Part shown: positions 36,571 to 47,900 of the stretch, piece by piece | Numbering within the stretch: position 1 is the stretch's first letter | Layout: each line of letters opens with the position of its first letter | Origin: Oxalobacteraceae bacterium | Lineage (GTDB): Bacteria > Pseudomonadota > Gammaproteobacteria > Burkholderiales > Burkholderiaceae_D | Direction of reading: 5' to 3' | DNA length: 64,000 nt | NCBI GenBank assembly: GCA_947454305.1 | Contig: CANGJE010000002.1 | Coordinates: forward strand, 30,245 to 94,244 | The notes under the pieces: model-generated | Told to the model about the DNA's origin: nothing | The model's database searches: none | What the model saw: the letters and a program-made list of their open reading frames with translations, nothing else | Position numbers and translations under genes: made by a program

Positions 36571-36597
36571 TTAGCACTCTCAGGGATAGAGTGCTAA
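36571..36597 (-). promoter_or_regulatory. CIRCE operator for HrcA, upstream of rpoH
   Basis: TTAGCACTC-N9-GAGTGCTAA, a perfect match to the CIRCE inverted repeat bound by the heat-shock repressor HrcA. It lies 69-95 bp before the rpoH ATG. On the rpoH strand TAAAAT overlaps the far arm and TTAGCA is 18 bp upstream of it, so a sigma-70-type promoter could sit on the operator. It implies that HrcA represses rpoH itself. Confidence 0.93.
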
Positions 36598-36704
36598 GCG
36601 AGCCATCAAGAAGATTATGATAGAAAAATGAAAATATAAATTGCGATTTGCCTGCTCAGGCTAAGACCGAAGGCTAAAACGTAGTCAGCTACGTAGTCAG
36701 CAAC

Positions 36705-37628
36705 TTAGTCTGACTCGCGCAGGGCCCGTCTGACGGACAGCATGGCGCCGATTACCCCCAGCATCATGCTGGCCACCAGCAGTAACGCACTGGTCGTAAC
36801 GTTCAAAGGTTCGAGCTGAAATACAGAGCCGTAGAGGGTGGCTAGTTCGCGTATCGGGGTATTTAATAGTGCCAATATGCCAAATACCCCCGCAAGCGCG
36901 AGGCTACCTGCGGCCAAACCGAGCAGGCCACCAGCGTAATAGAAGGGACGTGAGACAAAGGCATCGGTGGCGCCCAGCAGACGCGAAACACTGATTTCTT
37001 CAGACTGATTAATGACTTGGAGTCGTATGGTATTGAAGACTACCGATAGAACGACGCCAGCCAAGGTAGCGGCCAATAGCCACAACACCACGGCGCCTAG
37101 TTGAAATAAGGCGGCTAGTCGCTTGACCCACGCGGCGTCAAGTTGCACGGCTTCGACTCCGGCTATGCGTTTAAACGTTTCAGCCAGCTTTTCAATCTTG
37201 GCGGCGCTTTGAGCATCCTGTGCTTTGGCCAGTCGTACCACGTAGGCGTCCGGCAGAGGGTTGTTGCCGAGGGTCGTGACGATATCGTTTAAGCCCGCAC
37301 GCTCTTTCAGCGTGGCTAACGCTTTTTCGCGCGATATAAATTCCAGCTTGATGTCGACACCCGCCGATTTTGCTGAACTTGCCAATTGCGTAGAAAGAGC
37401 CACGGCTTGATCTTGAGGGAAATCAGTAGCGAGAAAAACAGTCATCTCAGGATCAACGGCGAGTTCGCGCGACACAGGTCGCAGATTTTCAAGCAAGGTC
37501 ATACCCGCCAGCGGCAACACCAGTGCCATGGCAATCACCAACACGTTAAAAGAAAAACTGCCCGGTGTTTTACACAGCCGTGTCCACGCAGCATTCAAGG
37601 CAAATTGATGTTCACGTACCCAGTTCAT
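36705..37628 (-). CDS. ftsX: Cell division protein FtsX
   Basis: 307 residues, four membrane helices: one near residues 22-44 and three in the C-terminal half (about 172-194, 225-250, 272-295). An extracytoplasmic domain of about 120 residues lies between. This is the ABC-type membrane partner of FtsE, which controls amidase-driven splitting of the septal wall. Its start overlaps the ftsE stop by 4 bp (ATGA). Confidence 0.94.
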   Translation of the reverse strand: MNWVREHQFALNAAWTRLCKTPGSFSFNVLVIAMALVLPLAGMTLLENLRPVSRELAVDPEMTVFLATDFPQDQAVALSTQLASSAKSAGVDIKLEFISREKALATLKERAGLNDIVTTLGNNPLPDAYVVRLAKAQDAQSAAKIEKLAETFKRIAGVEAVQLDAAWVKRLAALFQLGAVVLWLLAATLAGVVLSVVFNTIRLQVINQSEEISVSRLLGATDAFVSRPFYYAGGLLGLAAGSLALAGVFGILALLNTPIRELATLYGSVFQLEPLNVTTSALLLVASMMLGVIGAMLSVRRALRESD

Positions 37629-38311
37629 GCGCCCACCTCGCTGTCGGATGAGCGTATGCCTATTAGCTTGCCCTGCGTCAGTTGAACAATGCGATCAGCG
37701 TCTTGTAATAAGCGATCATCGTGAGTGGAAATAACGCAGGTGACACCAGCACGGTTGAAGGCCTCAATCATGTCAAGCACCATGCGGCCATTTTCTCGAT
37801 CAAGTGTCGCGGTAGGTTCATCGGCCAAAATAATGCGCGGCTTATGAACGACGGCGCGAGCAATCGATACCCGCTGTTGTTCGCCGCCTGAGAGCGCTTT
37901 AGGGAGTGCTTGCGCTTTACCGAGCATGCCAACGCGTTCCAGCGCAACCGTTGCTCGTTCTTTTGCTTCTTGTGTCGTAGCACCGCTAATGATCAAAGGC
38001 AGCATCACATTTGCCAGAACATTACGATCATTCAGCAAGCGCTGTTGCTGCATGATGAGGCCGAGCTTACGACGTAAAAAAGGCAGGGTGGTGCGATTGA
38101 GTTTGCGCATGTCTTGACCGCTGACTTGCAGAACACCGCCGCTAGGCTTTTCCATACCGGCGATCAATTTCAGTAAGGTGGATTTGCCCGCACCCGATGG
38201 GCCGGTTAGAAACACCAGCTCACCCTCGTTGATATCGAGAGAAATTTCTGACAAAGCTGTCACGTCGCCGGTGTATTTTTTTGAGACGTTAGAAAAAGAA
38301 ATAATAGACAT
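37625..38311 (-). CDS. ftsE: Cell division ATP-binding protein FtsE
   Basis: 228-residue ABC ATPase. Walker A is GPSGAGKST, signature LSGGEQQR, Walker B IILADEPTA, and the switch His is in STHDD. It works with FtsX at the divisome. The ATG at 38311 is preferred to the TTG just before it. ftsY lies 28 bp upstream, so the order is ftsY-ftsE-ftsX. Confidence 0.95.
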   Translation of the reverse strand: MSIISFSNVSKKYTGDVTALSEISLDINEGELVFLTGPSGAGKSTLLKLIAGMEKPSGGVLQVSGQDMRKLNRTTLPFLRRKLGLIMQQQRLLNDRNVLANVMLPLIISGATTQEAKERATVALERVGMLGKAQALPKALSGGEQQRVSIARAVVHKPRIILADEPTATLDRENGRMVLDMIEAFNRAGVTCVISTHDDRLLQDADRIVQLTQGKLIGIRSSDSEVGA

Positions 38312-38339
38312 CAATGAATGATCAATTAAGTTTCTGAAT

Positions 38340-39335
38340 TTAGCCTAATAATGCATCAACGAACTCGCTGGCCACAAAGGGCTGTAAATCATCAATCGCT
38401 TCACCAACGCCAATAAAATAAACCGGTACAGGGCGAACTCGAGCAATCGCTGCTAAAACGCCGCCCTTGGCTGTGCCATCGAGTTTGGTGACCACTAATC
38501 CGGTGAGTCCCAATGCATCATCGAAGGCCTTAACTTGTGCCAGTGCATTTTGGCCTGTGTTGCCATCAATGACTAATAAAATTTCATGCGGCGCAGTTTC
38601 CATACCTTTGGTAATTACGCGTTTGATTTTTTTCAGTTCATCCATCAAATGCAGCTGTGTTGGCAGTCGGCCTGCGGTATCGATCATGACTACATCCATT
38701 CCGCGTGCACGTCCTGCTTGTACTGCATCAAAAGCAACGGCGGCGGGGTCACCTGATTCTTGGGCAATGACGGCAACCTGATTGCGTTCACCCCAGGCAG
38801 TTAATTGTTCACGCGCGGCTGCTCGAAAAGTATCGCCTGCTGCCAGTAATACTTTTTGATTATGCGACTGTAAGTGTTTAGCCAGTTTGCCTATCGTGGT
38901 GGTTTTGCCAGCGCCATTCACACCAGCAATCATGACAACTAAAGGTTGATGTTCGCCCAGTGCTAAAGATTTTTCTAGTGGGGAAAGCAAGTTAATCATC
39001 AATTCGCGCAAGACAGCTTTTACTTGCAGTACATCTGTGATTGATTCTGTCCGCACGCGCTTTTTTAGTGCTTCCAAAAGTTCTTGTGTTGCGTCGACGC
39101 CGGCGTCGGCCATTAGCAATGCGGATTCGAGTTCGTCGTATAAATCATCATCGATACGCGTGCCCGTGAATAGGGTGGAGATGCCAGAAGATGTTCGCGA
39201 CAAACCAGATCGCAGTTTGGCGATCCAAGTTTTCTTTTCCATGACGGGCGATTCGGTAGGCGCAGAGTTATCGCTGGCGGGCTGGGTAACCGTCGCTGGC
39301 GTGTCGGATGACTTCTTTTTGAAAAAACTAAACAT
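38340..39335 (-). CDS. ftsY: Signal recognition particle receptor FtsY
   Basis: 331 residues: a short charged N-terminus (MFSFFKKKSSD), then the NG domain. GTPase motifs are GVNGAGKTTTIGKLA, DTFRAAAREQL, DTAGRLPT and TKLDGTAKGG. It docks the SRP-ribosome complex at the membrane and hydrolyses GTP. The acidic A domain is short. Divergent from the M16 peptidase genes, with 91 bp between. Confidence 0.95.
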   Translation of the reverse strand: MFSFFKKKSSDTPATVTQPASDNSAPTESPVMEKKTWIAKLRSGLSRTSSGISTLFTGTRIDDDLYDELESALLMADAGVDATQELLEALKKRVRTESITDVLQVKAVLRELMINLLSPLEKSLALGEHQPLVVMIAGVNGAGKTTTIGKLAKHLQSHNQKVLLAAGDTFRAAAREQLTAWGERNQVAVIAQESGDPAAVAFDAVQAGRARGMDVVMIDTAGRLPTQLHLMDELKKIKRVITKGMETAPHEILLVIDGNTGQNALAQVKAFDDALGLTGLVVTKLDGTAKGGVLAAIARVRPVPVYFIGVGEAIDDLQPFVASEFVDALLG

Positions 39336-39426
39336 CGGAAATGAGGGTGCGCTGCGAGGAAAAGGAGTAGCGGCTACAATCGGCGATTGCGCAAAATTTG
39401 ATGCGTATTCTAGCAGAGCAGAGACT

Positions 39427-40809
39427 ATGAAAATTTGTCGTGCCTATCGAATGTTAGCCAGCGTGTTGCTAATGCTATCGTTTCCTTTGCCGTTGCTCGC
39501 AGCGACGGCAGCGCAAGAGTTCAGGCTGAGCAATGGTTTACGTCTGATTGTTCAGGAAGATCGGCGCGCCCCCACGGTCGTTAACATGGTTTGGTACCGT
39601 GTCGGAGCGATGGATGAGCAAAATGGCACGACCGGAGTCGCTCATGTGCTTGAACACATGATGTTTAAGGGAACGAAAAAGCTCAAGCCGGGCGAATTCA
39701 GCGCTAAAGTTGCGGCGCTCGGTGGTCGCGAAAACGCATTCACCAGCAAGGATTACACCGCCTACTACCAACAGGTAGAAAAATCTCGTTTAGAGCAAGT
39801 GATGGCCTTAGAAGCTGATCGCATGCAAAACCTAACGATGGATAAAGACGAATTCAGCAAAGAAATTCGTGTGGTGATGGAAGAGCGTCGCTTGCGTACG
39901 GACGATCAGCCCTTGTCGTTGCTGTTCGAAGCGTTAAACGCTACCGCGTATGTGGCCCATCCTTATAAAAATCCTGTAGTGGGCTGGATGAATGATTTGC
40001 AAAACATGACCGCTGCCGATGCTCTGGGTTGGTATCAGCGTTGGTATGCGCCGAATAATGCAACGATGGTGATTGCAGGCGATGTCGATGCAAAGCGAGT
40101 GCGTGAGTTGGCGGAAAAATATTTTGCCAAAATTCCTTCTAAGACTTTGCCTAAATCTAAGCCGCAACAAGAGCCTGCGCAAACGGGCATCAAACGCATC
40201 GTGGTGAAAGCACCGGCTGAAAATGCGTTTTTAGTGATGGCCTACAAAATGCCTAAGCTACTCGATGTTGAAAAAGATGACGATGTGCACGCACTCGATG
40301 TAATGGCTGCGGTACTCGATGGCTATGACAATGCGCGTTTGCCCGCACGTTTGGTGAGAACTGAACGTATTGCTAATTCAGTGGACGCGGGTTTTGAGCC
40401 TGTTGCGCGTGGTCCGGTTATGTTTACCTTGTCGGGTGTGCCTGCACAAGGCGTGAGTGTTGAACAACTAGAGCAAGCTTTGCGTGCAGAGATTGCGCGT
40501 ATTGCGACCGAGGGCGTGTCGGCGTCGGAACTCAAGCGAGTGAAGGCGCAGCTGATTGCTAGCCAAGTGTACAAACGCGATTCAGTATTTGGACAAGCCA
40601 TGGAAATCGGCGGGATGGAAATGGCAGGCCTTTCATTTCGACAGCTTGATCGCATTATTGAAAAAGTATCGGCAGTAACGCCTGAGCAAGTGCAAGCGGT
40701 GGCGCAAAAATATTTCGGTGACGATCAATTAACGGTCGCCACCTTGCAGCCCTTACCGCTATCAGCTCAGGCTGAGCGTAAGCCCGCTGCAACCGGCTTG
40801 CGGCACTGA
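39427..40809 (+). CDS. M16 zinc metallopeptidase, catalytic partner
   Basis: 460 residues with a signal peptide (hydrophobic core MLASVLLMLSFPLPLL, cut after LAA). The inverted zinc motif HVLEH is near residue 75 and the downstream Glu of the family lies about 75 residues on in DKDEFSKEIRVVMEE. It degrades peptides in the periplasm, probably as a dimer with the next gene's product. The frame is open far upstream, but that part overlaps ftsY on the other strand; the ATG at 39427 starts the signal peptide. Confidence 0.92.
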   Translation: MKICRAYRMLASVLLMLSFPLPLLAATAAQEFRLSNGLRLIVQEDRRAPTVVNMVWYRVGAMDEQNGTTGVAHVLEHMMFKGTKKLKPGEFSAKVAALGGRENAFTSKDYTAYYQQVEKSRLEQVMALEADRMQNLTMDKDEFSKEIRVVMEERRLRTDDQPLSLLFEALNATAYVAHPYKNPVVGWMNDLQNMTAADALGWYQRWYAPNNATMVIAGDVDAKRVRELAEKYFAKIPSKTLPKSKPQQEPAQTGIKRIVVKAPAENAFLVMAYKMPKLLDVEKDDDVHALDVMAAVLDGYDNARLPARLVRTERIANSVDAGFEPVARGPVMFTLSGVPAQGVSVEQLEQALRAEIARIATEGVSASELKRVKAQLIASQVYKRDSVFGQAMEIGGMEMAGLSFRQLDRIIEKVSAVTPEQVQAVAQKYFGDDQLTVATLQPLPLSAQAERKPAATGLRH

Positions 40810-40882
40810 TTGATTGCTTGGTTAGTGTATTCATCAATAAATTTATGCCACACCTAGTGTCGACGGATAGCGGAGTTAAGTC

Positions 40883-42229
40883 ATGCTGAAAAAAATATGG
40901 GCGCTGAGTGTATTTAGTTTGTTTAGTCTCTTGCTGATTGCGAGTAGCGCTCATGCAGGGCTGAACATACAGCACTGGACTTTAGAGAATGGCGCTCGCG
41001 TGTATTTTGTTGAGAATCACGCTATTCCTGTGTTTGATGTCAGTGTCGATTTTGATGCAGGTGCTCGACGCGATCCAGCGGCTAAGTCAGGTATTGCCGC
41101 ATTAACTAACGGCATGCTCGCACGAGGTGTTCGTGCTGCGACTCTGCCAGATGGCACGACAGAATCGGGTATGACGGAATCGGAGATTTCGGATGCGCTT
41201 GCTGACGTTGCTGCGCAACGTGGCGGCGGCCCGGGGACCGATCGTTCCGGCATGTCGATTCGTACGCTGTCTTCTAGTTCTGAGCGCGATCAATCCATAC
41301 GCGTACTAGCGCGTTTGCTTGCGCATCCCAGTATTCCGGAAGATTTTTTTCGTCGCGATAAAGCGCGAACTATTTCGTCGCTCAAAGAGGGATTGACTAA
41401 GTCTGAATCGATCGCCGACAAAGCATTCTGGCGCTTGGCCTACAACGGTCATCCGTATGGCAATGAGACGACTGTGGAGAGTGTAGAGGCTATTACGCGT
41501 GATGATTTGCTGCAGTTTCATCAAACGCATTACGTGGCGAATCGTGCAGTGATTGCGATGATTGGCGATGTCACGCGTGAGCAGGCGAATGCGATTGCGA
41601 TTGAATTGACGCGTCGCTTGCCGCAAGGTGGCCCGTTACCAGAGCTTCCTGCAGTTCAAGCATCGGCCGCCATCGAACAACGGTTTCCTCATCCTGCATC
41701 GCAATCACATCTATTGATTGGTATGCCAGCGTTAGCACGTGGTGATAAAGATTTTTTTGCGCTCACCGTGGGTAATTACATTTTGGGTGGTGGTGGATTT
41801 GTCTCGCGTATTTATCGTGAAGTGCGTGAGCAACGAGGGCTAGCCTATAGCTCTTACAGCTATTTCAATCCTATGACTCAGTCCGGGCCGTATATCGCGG
41901 GTTTGCAGACGCGCAAAGACCAAACCGATGAAGCATTAAAGGTTGTTAGACAAACCATCGCTACTTTTTTGCGTGATGGCCCTACCGAAGCGGAATTGAA
42001 AGCAGCCAAAGACAATCTCATTGGTGGTTTTGCTTTGCGTATCGATAACAATCGCAAGATCTTAGATAATCTTTCCATGATTGGTTATCACCAGTTACCG
42101 CTGGATTATTTGGATACGTGGACGGCGCAAGTGAGTCGCGTAACGGTCGCTGATATTCGTAGTGCATTTGCTCGTAAATTATCGTTAGATCGTATGGTCA
42201 CAGTGGTCGTTGGCCCAGAAGTTAAGTGA
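40883..42229 (+). CDS. M16-family peptidase partner without zinc motif
   Basis: 448 residues with a signal peptide (cut after AHA). The fold matches M16, but the HxxEH site is absent: the matching stretch reads SGIAALTNGMLARG. The C-terminal half keeps the substrate-binding Arg-Tyr region (FVSRIYREVREQRGLAYSSY). This is the usual non-catalytic subunit of two-gene M16 enzymes. Its stop overlaps the rsmD start (GTGA). Confidence 0.92.
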   Translation: MLKKIWALSVFSLFSLLLIASSAHAGLNIQHWTLENGARVYFVENHAIPVFDVSVDFDAGARRDPAAKSGIAALTNGMLARGVRAATLPDGTTESGMTESEISDALADVAAQRGGGPGTDRSGMSIRTLSSSSERDQSIRVLARLLAHPSIPEDFFRRDKARTISSLKEGLTKSESIADKAFWRLAYNGHPYGNETTVESVEAITRDDLLQFHQTHYVANRAVIAMIGDVTREQANAIAIELTRRLPQGGPLPELPAVQASAAIEQRFPHPASQSHLLIGMPALARGDKDFFALTVGNYILGGGGFVSRIYREVREQRGLAYSSYSYFNPMTQSGPYIAGLQTRKDQTDEALKVVRQTIATFLRDGPTEAELKAAKDNLIGGFALRIDNNRKILDNLSMIGYHQLPLDYLDTWTAQVSRVTVADIRSAFARKLSLDRMVTVVVGPEVK

Positions 42230-42810
42230 ATCGCAAATCACCCTTGCCACGACAGGTTCGCATTATTGCGGGTCAATGGAAGCGTACTCCGCTGCCGGTG
42301 ATTGAAGCGAATGGTTTGCGTCCGACCCCGGATCGTGTTCGTGAAACCGTATTCAACTGGCTAGAACATCTGCAGCAACGGCAGTGGGAAAATCGACGCT
42401 GCCTCGACTTGTTTGCGGGCACTGGTGCGTTGGGTTTTGAAGCAGCTAGTCGCGGCGCGGTGAAAGTCGTGATGGTGGAATCGAATGCCGCTGCTTGCAG
42501 GGCTTTGCAGGCCACGAAAGAAAAATTAGGCGCAGATCAGGTCGATATTTATCAAAGCGATGCGGCTTCCCGTATTGCCTCGCTAAACACCGAGTTTGAT
42601 GTGATATTTCTCGATCCCCCTTACGATGATCATCTACTACCTGGGCTTTTGCCTGCGTGTAAGCGATTACTAACTACTGGCGGCCTAGTCTATATTGAAT
42701 CAGATCAGCCCTTGGTGAGCAGCCCATTACCCGACTGGTTATCTGGCTGGCAGCTGGTGCGCGCTGACAAGGCGGGCGCTGTTCATTTCGCTTTAATCAG
42801 CAAAGAATAA
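42226..42810 (+). CDS. rsmD: 16S rRNA (guanine-966-N2)-methyltransferase
   Basis: 194-residue SAM methyltransferase that modifies G966 of 16S rRNA. Landmarks are RIIAGQWKRTPL, LRPTPDRVRETVFNWL, LDLFAGTGALGFEA and the catalytic FLDPPYDD. The GTG start overlaps the stop of the M16 partner by 4 bp. Confidence 0.95.
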   Translation: MNRKSPLPRQVRIIAGQWKRTPLPVIEANGLRPTPDRVRETVFNWLEHLQQRQWENRRCLDLFAGTGALGFEAASRGAVKVVMVESNAAACRALQATKEKLGADQVDIYQSDAASRIASLNTEFDVIFLDPPYDDHLLPGLLPACKRLLTTGGLVYIESDQPLVSSPLPDWLSGWQLVRADKAGAVHFALISKE

Positions 42811-42857
42811 GTTCCCGCTGTTAGCGCATGATGGGCAAAAATGACCGTTCTTGTTCT

Positions 42858-42892
42858 GGCTTTTATATCCGATGTAAAAGCCCTGGGTTTTT
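42858..42892 (+). terminator. Possible terminator after rsmD
   Basis: An 8-bp stem GGCTTTTA/TAAAAGCC with a 9-nt loop, then CTGGG and five T. The T-run is 5 nt away from the stem, so function is uncertain. Confidence 0.4.
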
Positions 42893-42921
42893 GGGTGTGG
42901 CCCCGCCTAATTAGGGCATAA

Positions 42922-43744
<823 letters not shown>

Positions 43745-44836
43745 TTAAACGTTGAATAAGAAATTCAACACATCTCCGTCTTTGACCACGTATTCCTTGC
43801 CTTCGGCGCGCATCTTGCCGGCTTCTTTGGCGCCTTGCTCACCTTTGTGGCTGATGAAATCATCAAATGCGATGGTCTGAGCGCGAATGAAACCACGCTC
43901 AAAGTCCGTGTGAATCACTCCTGCTGCTTGAGGGGCGGTGTCGCCCTTGTGGATAGTCCAGGCACGCACTTCTTTGACGCCGGCAGTGAAGTAGGTCTGC
44001 AAGCCGAGTAGATCGAAGGCAGCACGGATGAGTCGATTTAAGCCCGGCTCATCCATACCCATGTCGGTCAAAAAATCCAGCTTATCGCTGTCGTCCATAT
44101 CGGCGATTTCCGATTCTATCGATGCACAAATGGCGACGATAGGTGAATGCTGAGATTTTGCATATTCGCTCAGTTGATCGAGCAAAGGATTGTTGGTAAA
44201 CCCCGAGTCCGATACATTCGCTACGTACATTGCAGGTTTGGATGTAATCAAACAGAGCGGCTTTAACATCGCTACCTGTTCTTTATCCAGATTCATCGCA
44301 CGAACTGGCTTGGCATCATTCAGTTGTACCAGTACACGTTCGAGTAAAGCAACGAGTGCTGCCGCATCTTTATCACCTGAACGCGCTTTTTTAGTTTCGC
44401 GTTGTATAGTTTTTTCTACAGTGGTGAGATCGGCCAGCGCGAGTTCAGTTTGAATCACGGCGATGTCATCAAGAGGACTGACTTTACCGGCAACGTGAAT
44501 CACGTTGGGATCTTCAAAGCAACGTACGACATTCACAATCGCATCGGTTTCGCGTATGTGAGCGAGAAATTGATTTCCTAAACCTTCACCTTTCGAAGCG
44601 CCAGCAACCAAACCAGCAATATCAACAAACTCAACGGCGGCGGGGAGTATGCGTTCGGGTTTGACGATGGACGCTAGTTGCCCGAGCCTTGAGTCAGGTA
44701 CCTCGACGATGCCAACATTGGGCTCGATGGTGCAGAAAGGATAATTTTCAGCGGGTATACCTGCTTTGGTAAGCGCATTAAAAAGCGTTGATTTACCAAC
44801 GTTGGGCAGGCCGACGATGCCGCATTTGAGGCTCAT
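43745..44836 (-). CDS. ychF: Redox-regulated ATPase YchF (Obg family)
   Basis: 363 residues. Walker A is GLPNVGKST, followed by [29 protein letters not shown] and a C-terminal TGS domain ending [12 protein letters not shown]. YchF binds ATP in preference to GTP and associates with ribosomes. The ATG at 44836 (MSLKCGIVG) is the family start; a longer frame is not supported. In many relatives pth lies next to ychF; here about 7 kb separates them. Confidence 0.95.
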   Translation of the reverse strand: MSLKCGIVGLPNVGKSTLFNALTKAGIPAENYPFCTIEPNVGIVEVPDSRLGQLASIVKPERILPAAVEFVDIAGLVAGASKGEGLGNQFLAHIRETDAIVNVVRCFEDPNVIHVAGKVSPLDDIAVIQTELALADLTTVEKTIQRETKKARSGDKDAAALVALLERVLVQLNDAKPVRAMNLDKEQVAMLKPLCLITSKPAMYVANVSDSGFTNNPLLDQLSEYAKSQHSPIVAICASIESEIADMDDSDKLDFLTDMGMDEPGLNRLIRAAFDLLGLQTYFTAGVKEVRAWTIHKGDTAPQAAGVIHTDFERGFIRAQTIAFDDFISHKGEQGAKEAGKMRAEGKEYVVKDGDVLNFLFNV

Positions 44837-44960
44837 GAGATTCCTTGAGTGCGCAATAAATAAAGAACCGAGATTATAGCTCCCGGCGTGCAATTCACTC
44901 GAGGTAACGGTATGCGGTGGTGCTTACGTTGATGGGGTGTGAATTTTCAGTGCGCAGGCT

Positions 44961-47900
44961 TTAGCTGCCCGAAGAAATATCATGATGAGCGCTATTATCG
45001 GGTGTGCCGATAATTTTTACTTCGGGTGCATTCGCGCTTTTGGTTCTGAACCAAACATCGGCCATGGCCCCGCTGCTGCCATCCGCATTGGTGTAGCTGC
45101 TGACCAAACCAATTTTATTGCCATTTTCAGTCGCAGTAGATGATTTCGCTCCGAGCTTCAATGAAGTAATGCCTGCGCTGTCTAAGGATACTAATTCGCC
45201 CGCATCTGTATGACCATCGCTATTACGATCTATCCAAATTTTTAAATCTTTCCAGTTGGCGTCTTTTACGTTAATGACGCCATCGCGATTGCTATCCAGC
45301 GTGGAGAGGGCAGCGAAACCATCCTTGGCTGTTTTTCCATTCGGTAGTTTGGTGCTCTCACCAAACAGCTCAGAGCTATTGTTGATGATGCCGTCACCAT
45401 TAATATCACGAGCGAGTAAGCCATCATGCGAATTTACCCATGCAGTCTTAAGTAGCGACCCGGAAGATTTCATATCGAAGCGCACCCCATTCTCGACCGA
45501 CACGCTGAATTTCCCATCGTGGTCGAGATCGAGAATCAAGGGACTGACGTAAAGACTGACAGCTTTATTGCCTAAAGCGAGTACTTGTGCTTCGGTCAGC
45601 GCATCAGCTTGTTCCATTTTTAAATGGGCTACCTGACTTGCGCTAAGGCGTGCTATTTGGGTGGTCGACATGTTGGCAAGAGCGTCCGGCGAAAGTGCGC
45701 GCAGTAGTTGCGTACCTAAAGCTGCAATTTGCGATGTGGTTAGCGCTGCTGCTTGATCAGGCGTTAGCGAAGCAATTTGATTGGAGCTCATTGATCTAAT
45801 GTCACTGGGATCTATGACAGCAACTTGGCCTGAAGTTAGCGCTGTAATTTGATTGATAGTAAATGCACTCAGTTGAGCGGCAGATAATTTTACTATCGTA
45901 GCTTTGTCTAAACTGCTTATTACAGTTGGATCGATCGCAGAGACTTGACCCGCGCTTAAAAGGCCAAGTTTTCTTGCATAAGCGATGGCATCTAATTGTT
46001 GCGCGTTAAGTACGGCTACTTGATCAGCACCAAGAGCTTTGAATTGATTCGGTGTTAGCAGTGACACTACATTAGGTTCCATGTCAGCTAAATATGTCTT
46101 TGGTAAGTTGGCTAATTGAATAGCTGTTAGAGCCTGAATCTGGGGTTGAGTCATGCTATTGAAAGTGTCTGAGCCTAGTTTGGCAATCTGACTCTCGCTT
46201 AAGCCCGATATTGCACTCGGCGTAATTCTAATTAGCTGTTCGTCGGATATGACAGAGAGTTGATTTTGAGACATCGCCCTCAATTGCTGCCCGCTAAATG
46301 ATGACATTTGAGCTGGGATCATTGCTTGAATTTGATCCGTAGTCAGTTGAGCAATCTGAGATACGCTCAGATTGCTTAGTTGTTGCATCCCTAATCCTCT
46401 GATACTGTTTGTTGAAATGCTGGCAATATCAACAGGATCCATTGCAAGCATTTGTGCTTTGCTGAGTTTTGAGAATTGATCGCCCGTCATGCCGCTGACC
46501 TGTTCTGAGTTAAGGCTGCCGATGCGCGCAGCCGATAAACCTGCAATGGCTGCTGGTTTGATAGCAGCTATTTTTGCGGCGCTGAGACTTCCTAATTGAT
46601 CCCCAGTTAATCCCGAAATTTGCGCTTGATTCATTGCGCCGATTTGCTCAGCAGATAAATTGGCAGCATCCAAGCTCATTGCTTGAATTTGTGCAGCGCT
46701 GAGCTTAGGTATTTGTGAGGTCGTTAATCCACCTAATTGCGTTGCATCGAGTTGAGCAATTGCAGTGGTGGTTAGGCCGGATAGACTGGTTGCACGTATA
46801 CCGCCGATTTGTTCGGGAGATAATTTTTCCAGTTGTGTTAGTTGAAGCGATTTGATTTGATCGGCTGTCCAGCCTTGAATCGCTGCGGGTGATATTTTTT
46901 CTAGAACGGCATCGGATAAATTTTTTATTTGTGTTTGGTTTAGCGCTCCAATTTGCGTCGCTCCTAATTTGTCGACAGCTATTTTTTCTAGATTCCCATT
47001 ATTAGCAAGGCTAGAGACCTGACGGCCGGATAGTGCCGCAACCTGGATGTCCGAAAGTTGTCCTAGTTGTTCGTCGCTCAGTGCAGCAAAGTCGGCTGCG
47101 CTAAGGCCATTGATCTTGATGCCCAGTCCCTGCAGCGCGCTTTGAGAGAGCGCAGCTATTTGTTCCGATGTAAGAGCTTGTACTTGTGGGTTGCTCAACG
47201 TAGATGTTAGTTTTCCATCGCTTAACTCGGACAGACTAGTTGGGCTGATGCCTGCTATTTGGGTATTACTTAATAGTTTAATTTGGTCAACAGATAGCGC
47301 TTGTAACTGCTCCGCTGTTAGCCCGCTGATGGTATTCATATCCAAACTATTGATAGGATGGCTGTCGAGATAAGTCGCAAGTTCATCCCCACTTAACTTA
47401 GCTATTTCAGCTGCTCCAAGTTCAGAGAGTGCTTTGATCTGTGAATTAGTTAGTGCGGCAAGGTTTACCGTTGGTATGGCTTTGAGTTGGTCGGGCGTTA
47501 GGGCGCGTAATTGATCACCCGATAGCACCTTGATTTGAGTACTGGTTATGCCCGCTATCTGCGCGGTAGTTAGTGCGCCGACTTGTTGATTTGTGAGTGC
47601 CACAATCTGACGGTCACTTAGTTTGCCCAGCGCTGCAGGATCCACGCTTTTGATTTGATCTGACGATAGCTTAGATATTTGTGTGGGGCTCAGTCCACCT
47701 ATCTGGGTTGATGACATTTTGGCGATCTGAGCAGTCGTTAGTCCAGGCAATTGACCGGTTGCATCCGTGGTCAATTGGGCTATTTGAGATGCAGTCAGAC
47801 CAGTTATAGCTGTAGTGCTTAGCTTTGCAAGCTGGGTAGAGGATAGCTTTGCAAGCTGTGCTGGCGTTAATGCCGCCAATTGCCCAGAGGTGAATTCACT

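Noticed and set aside
39037..39426. 130-codon upstream extension of the M16 peptidase frame
   Set aside because: It overlaps ftsY on the other strand, and the signal peptide and ribosome context start at the ATG at 39427.
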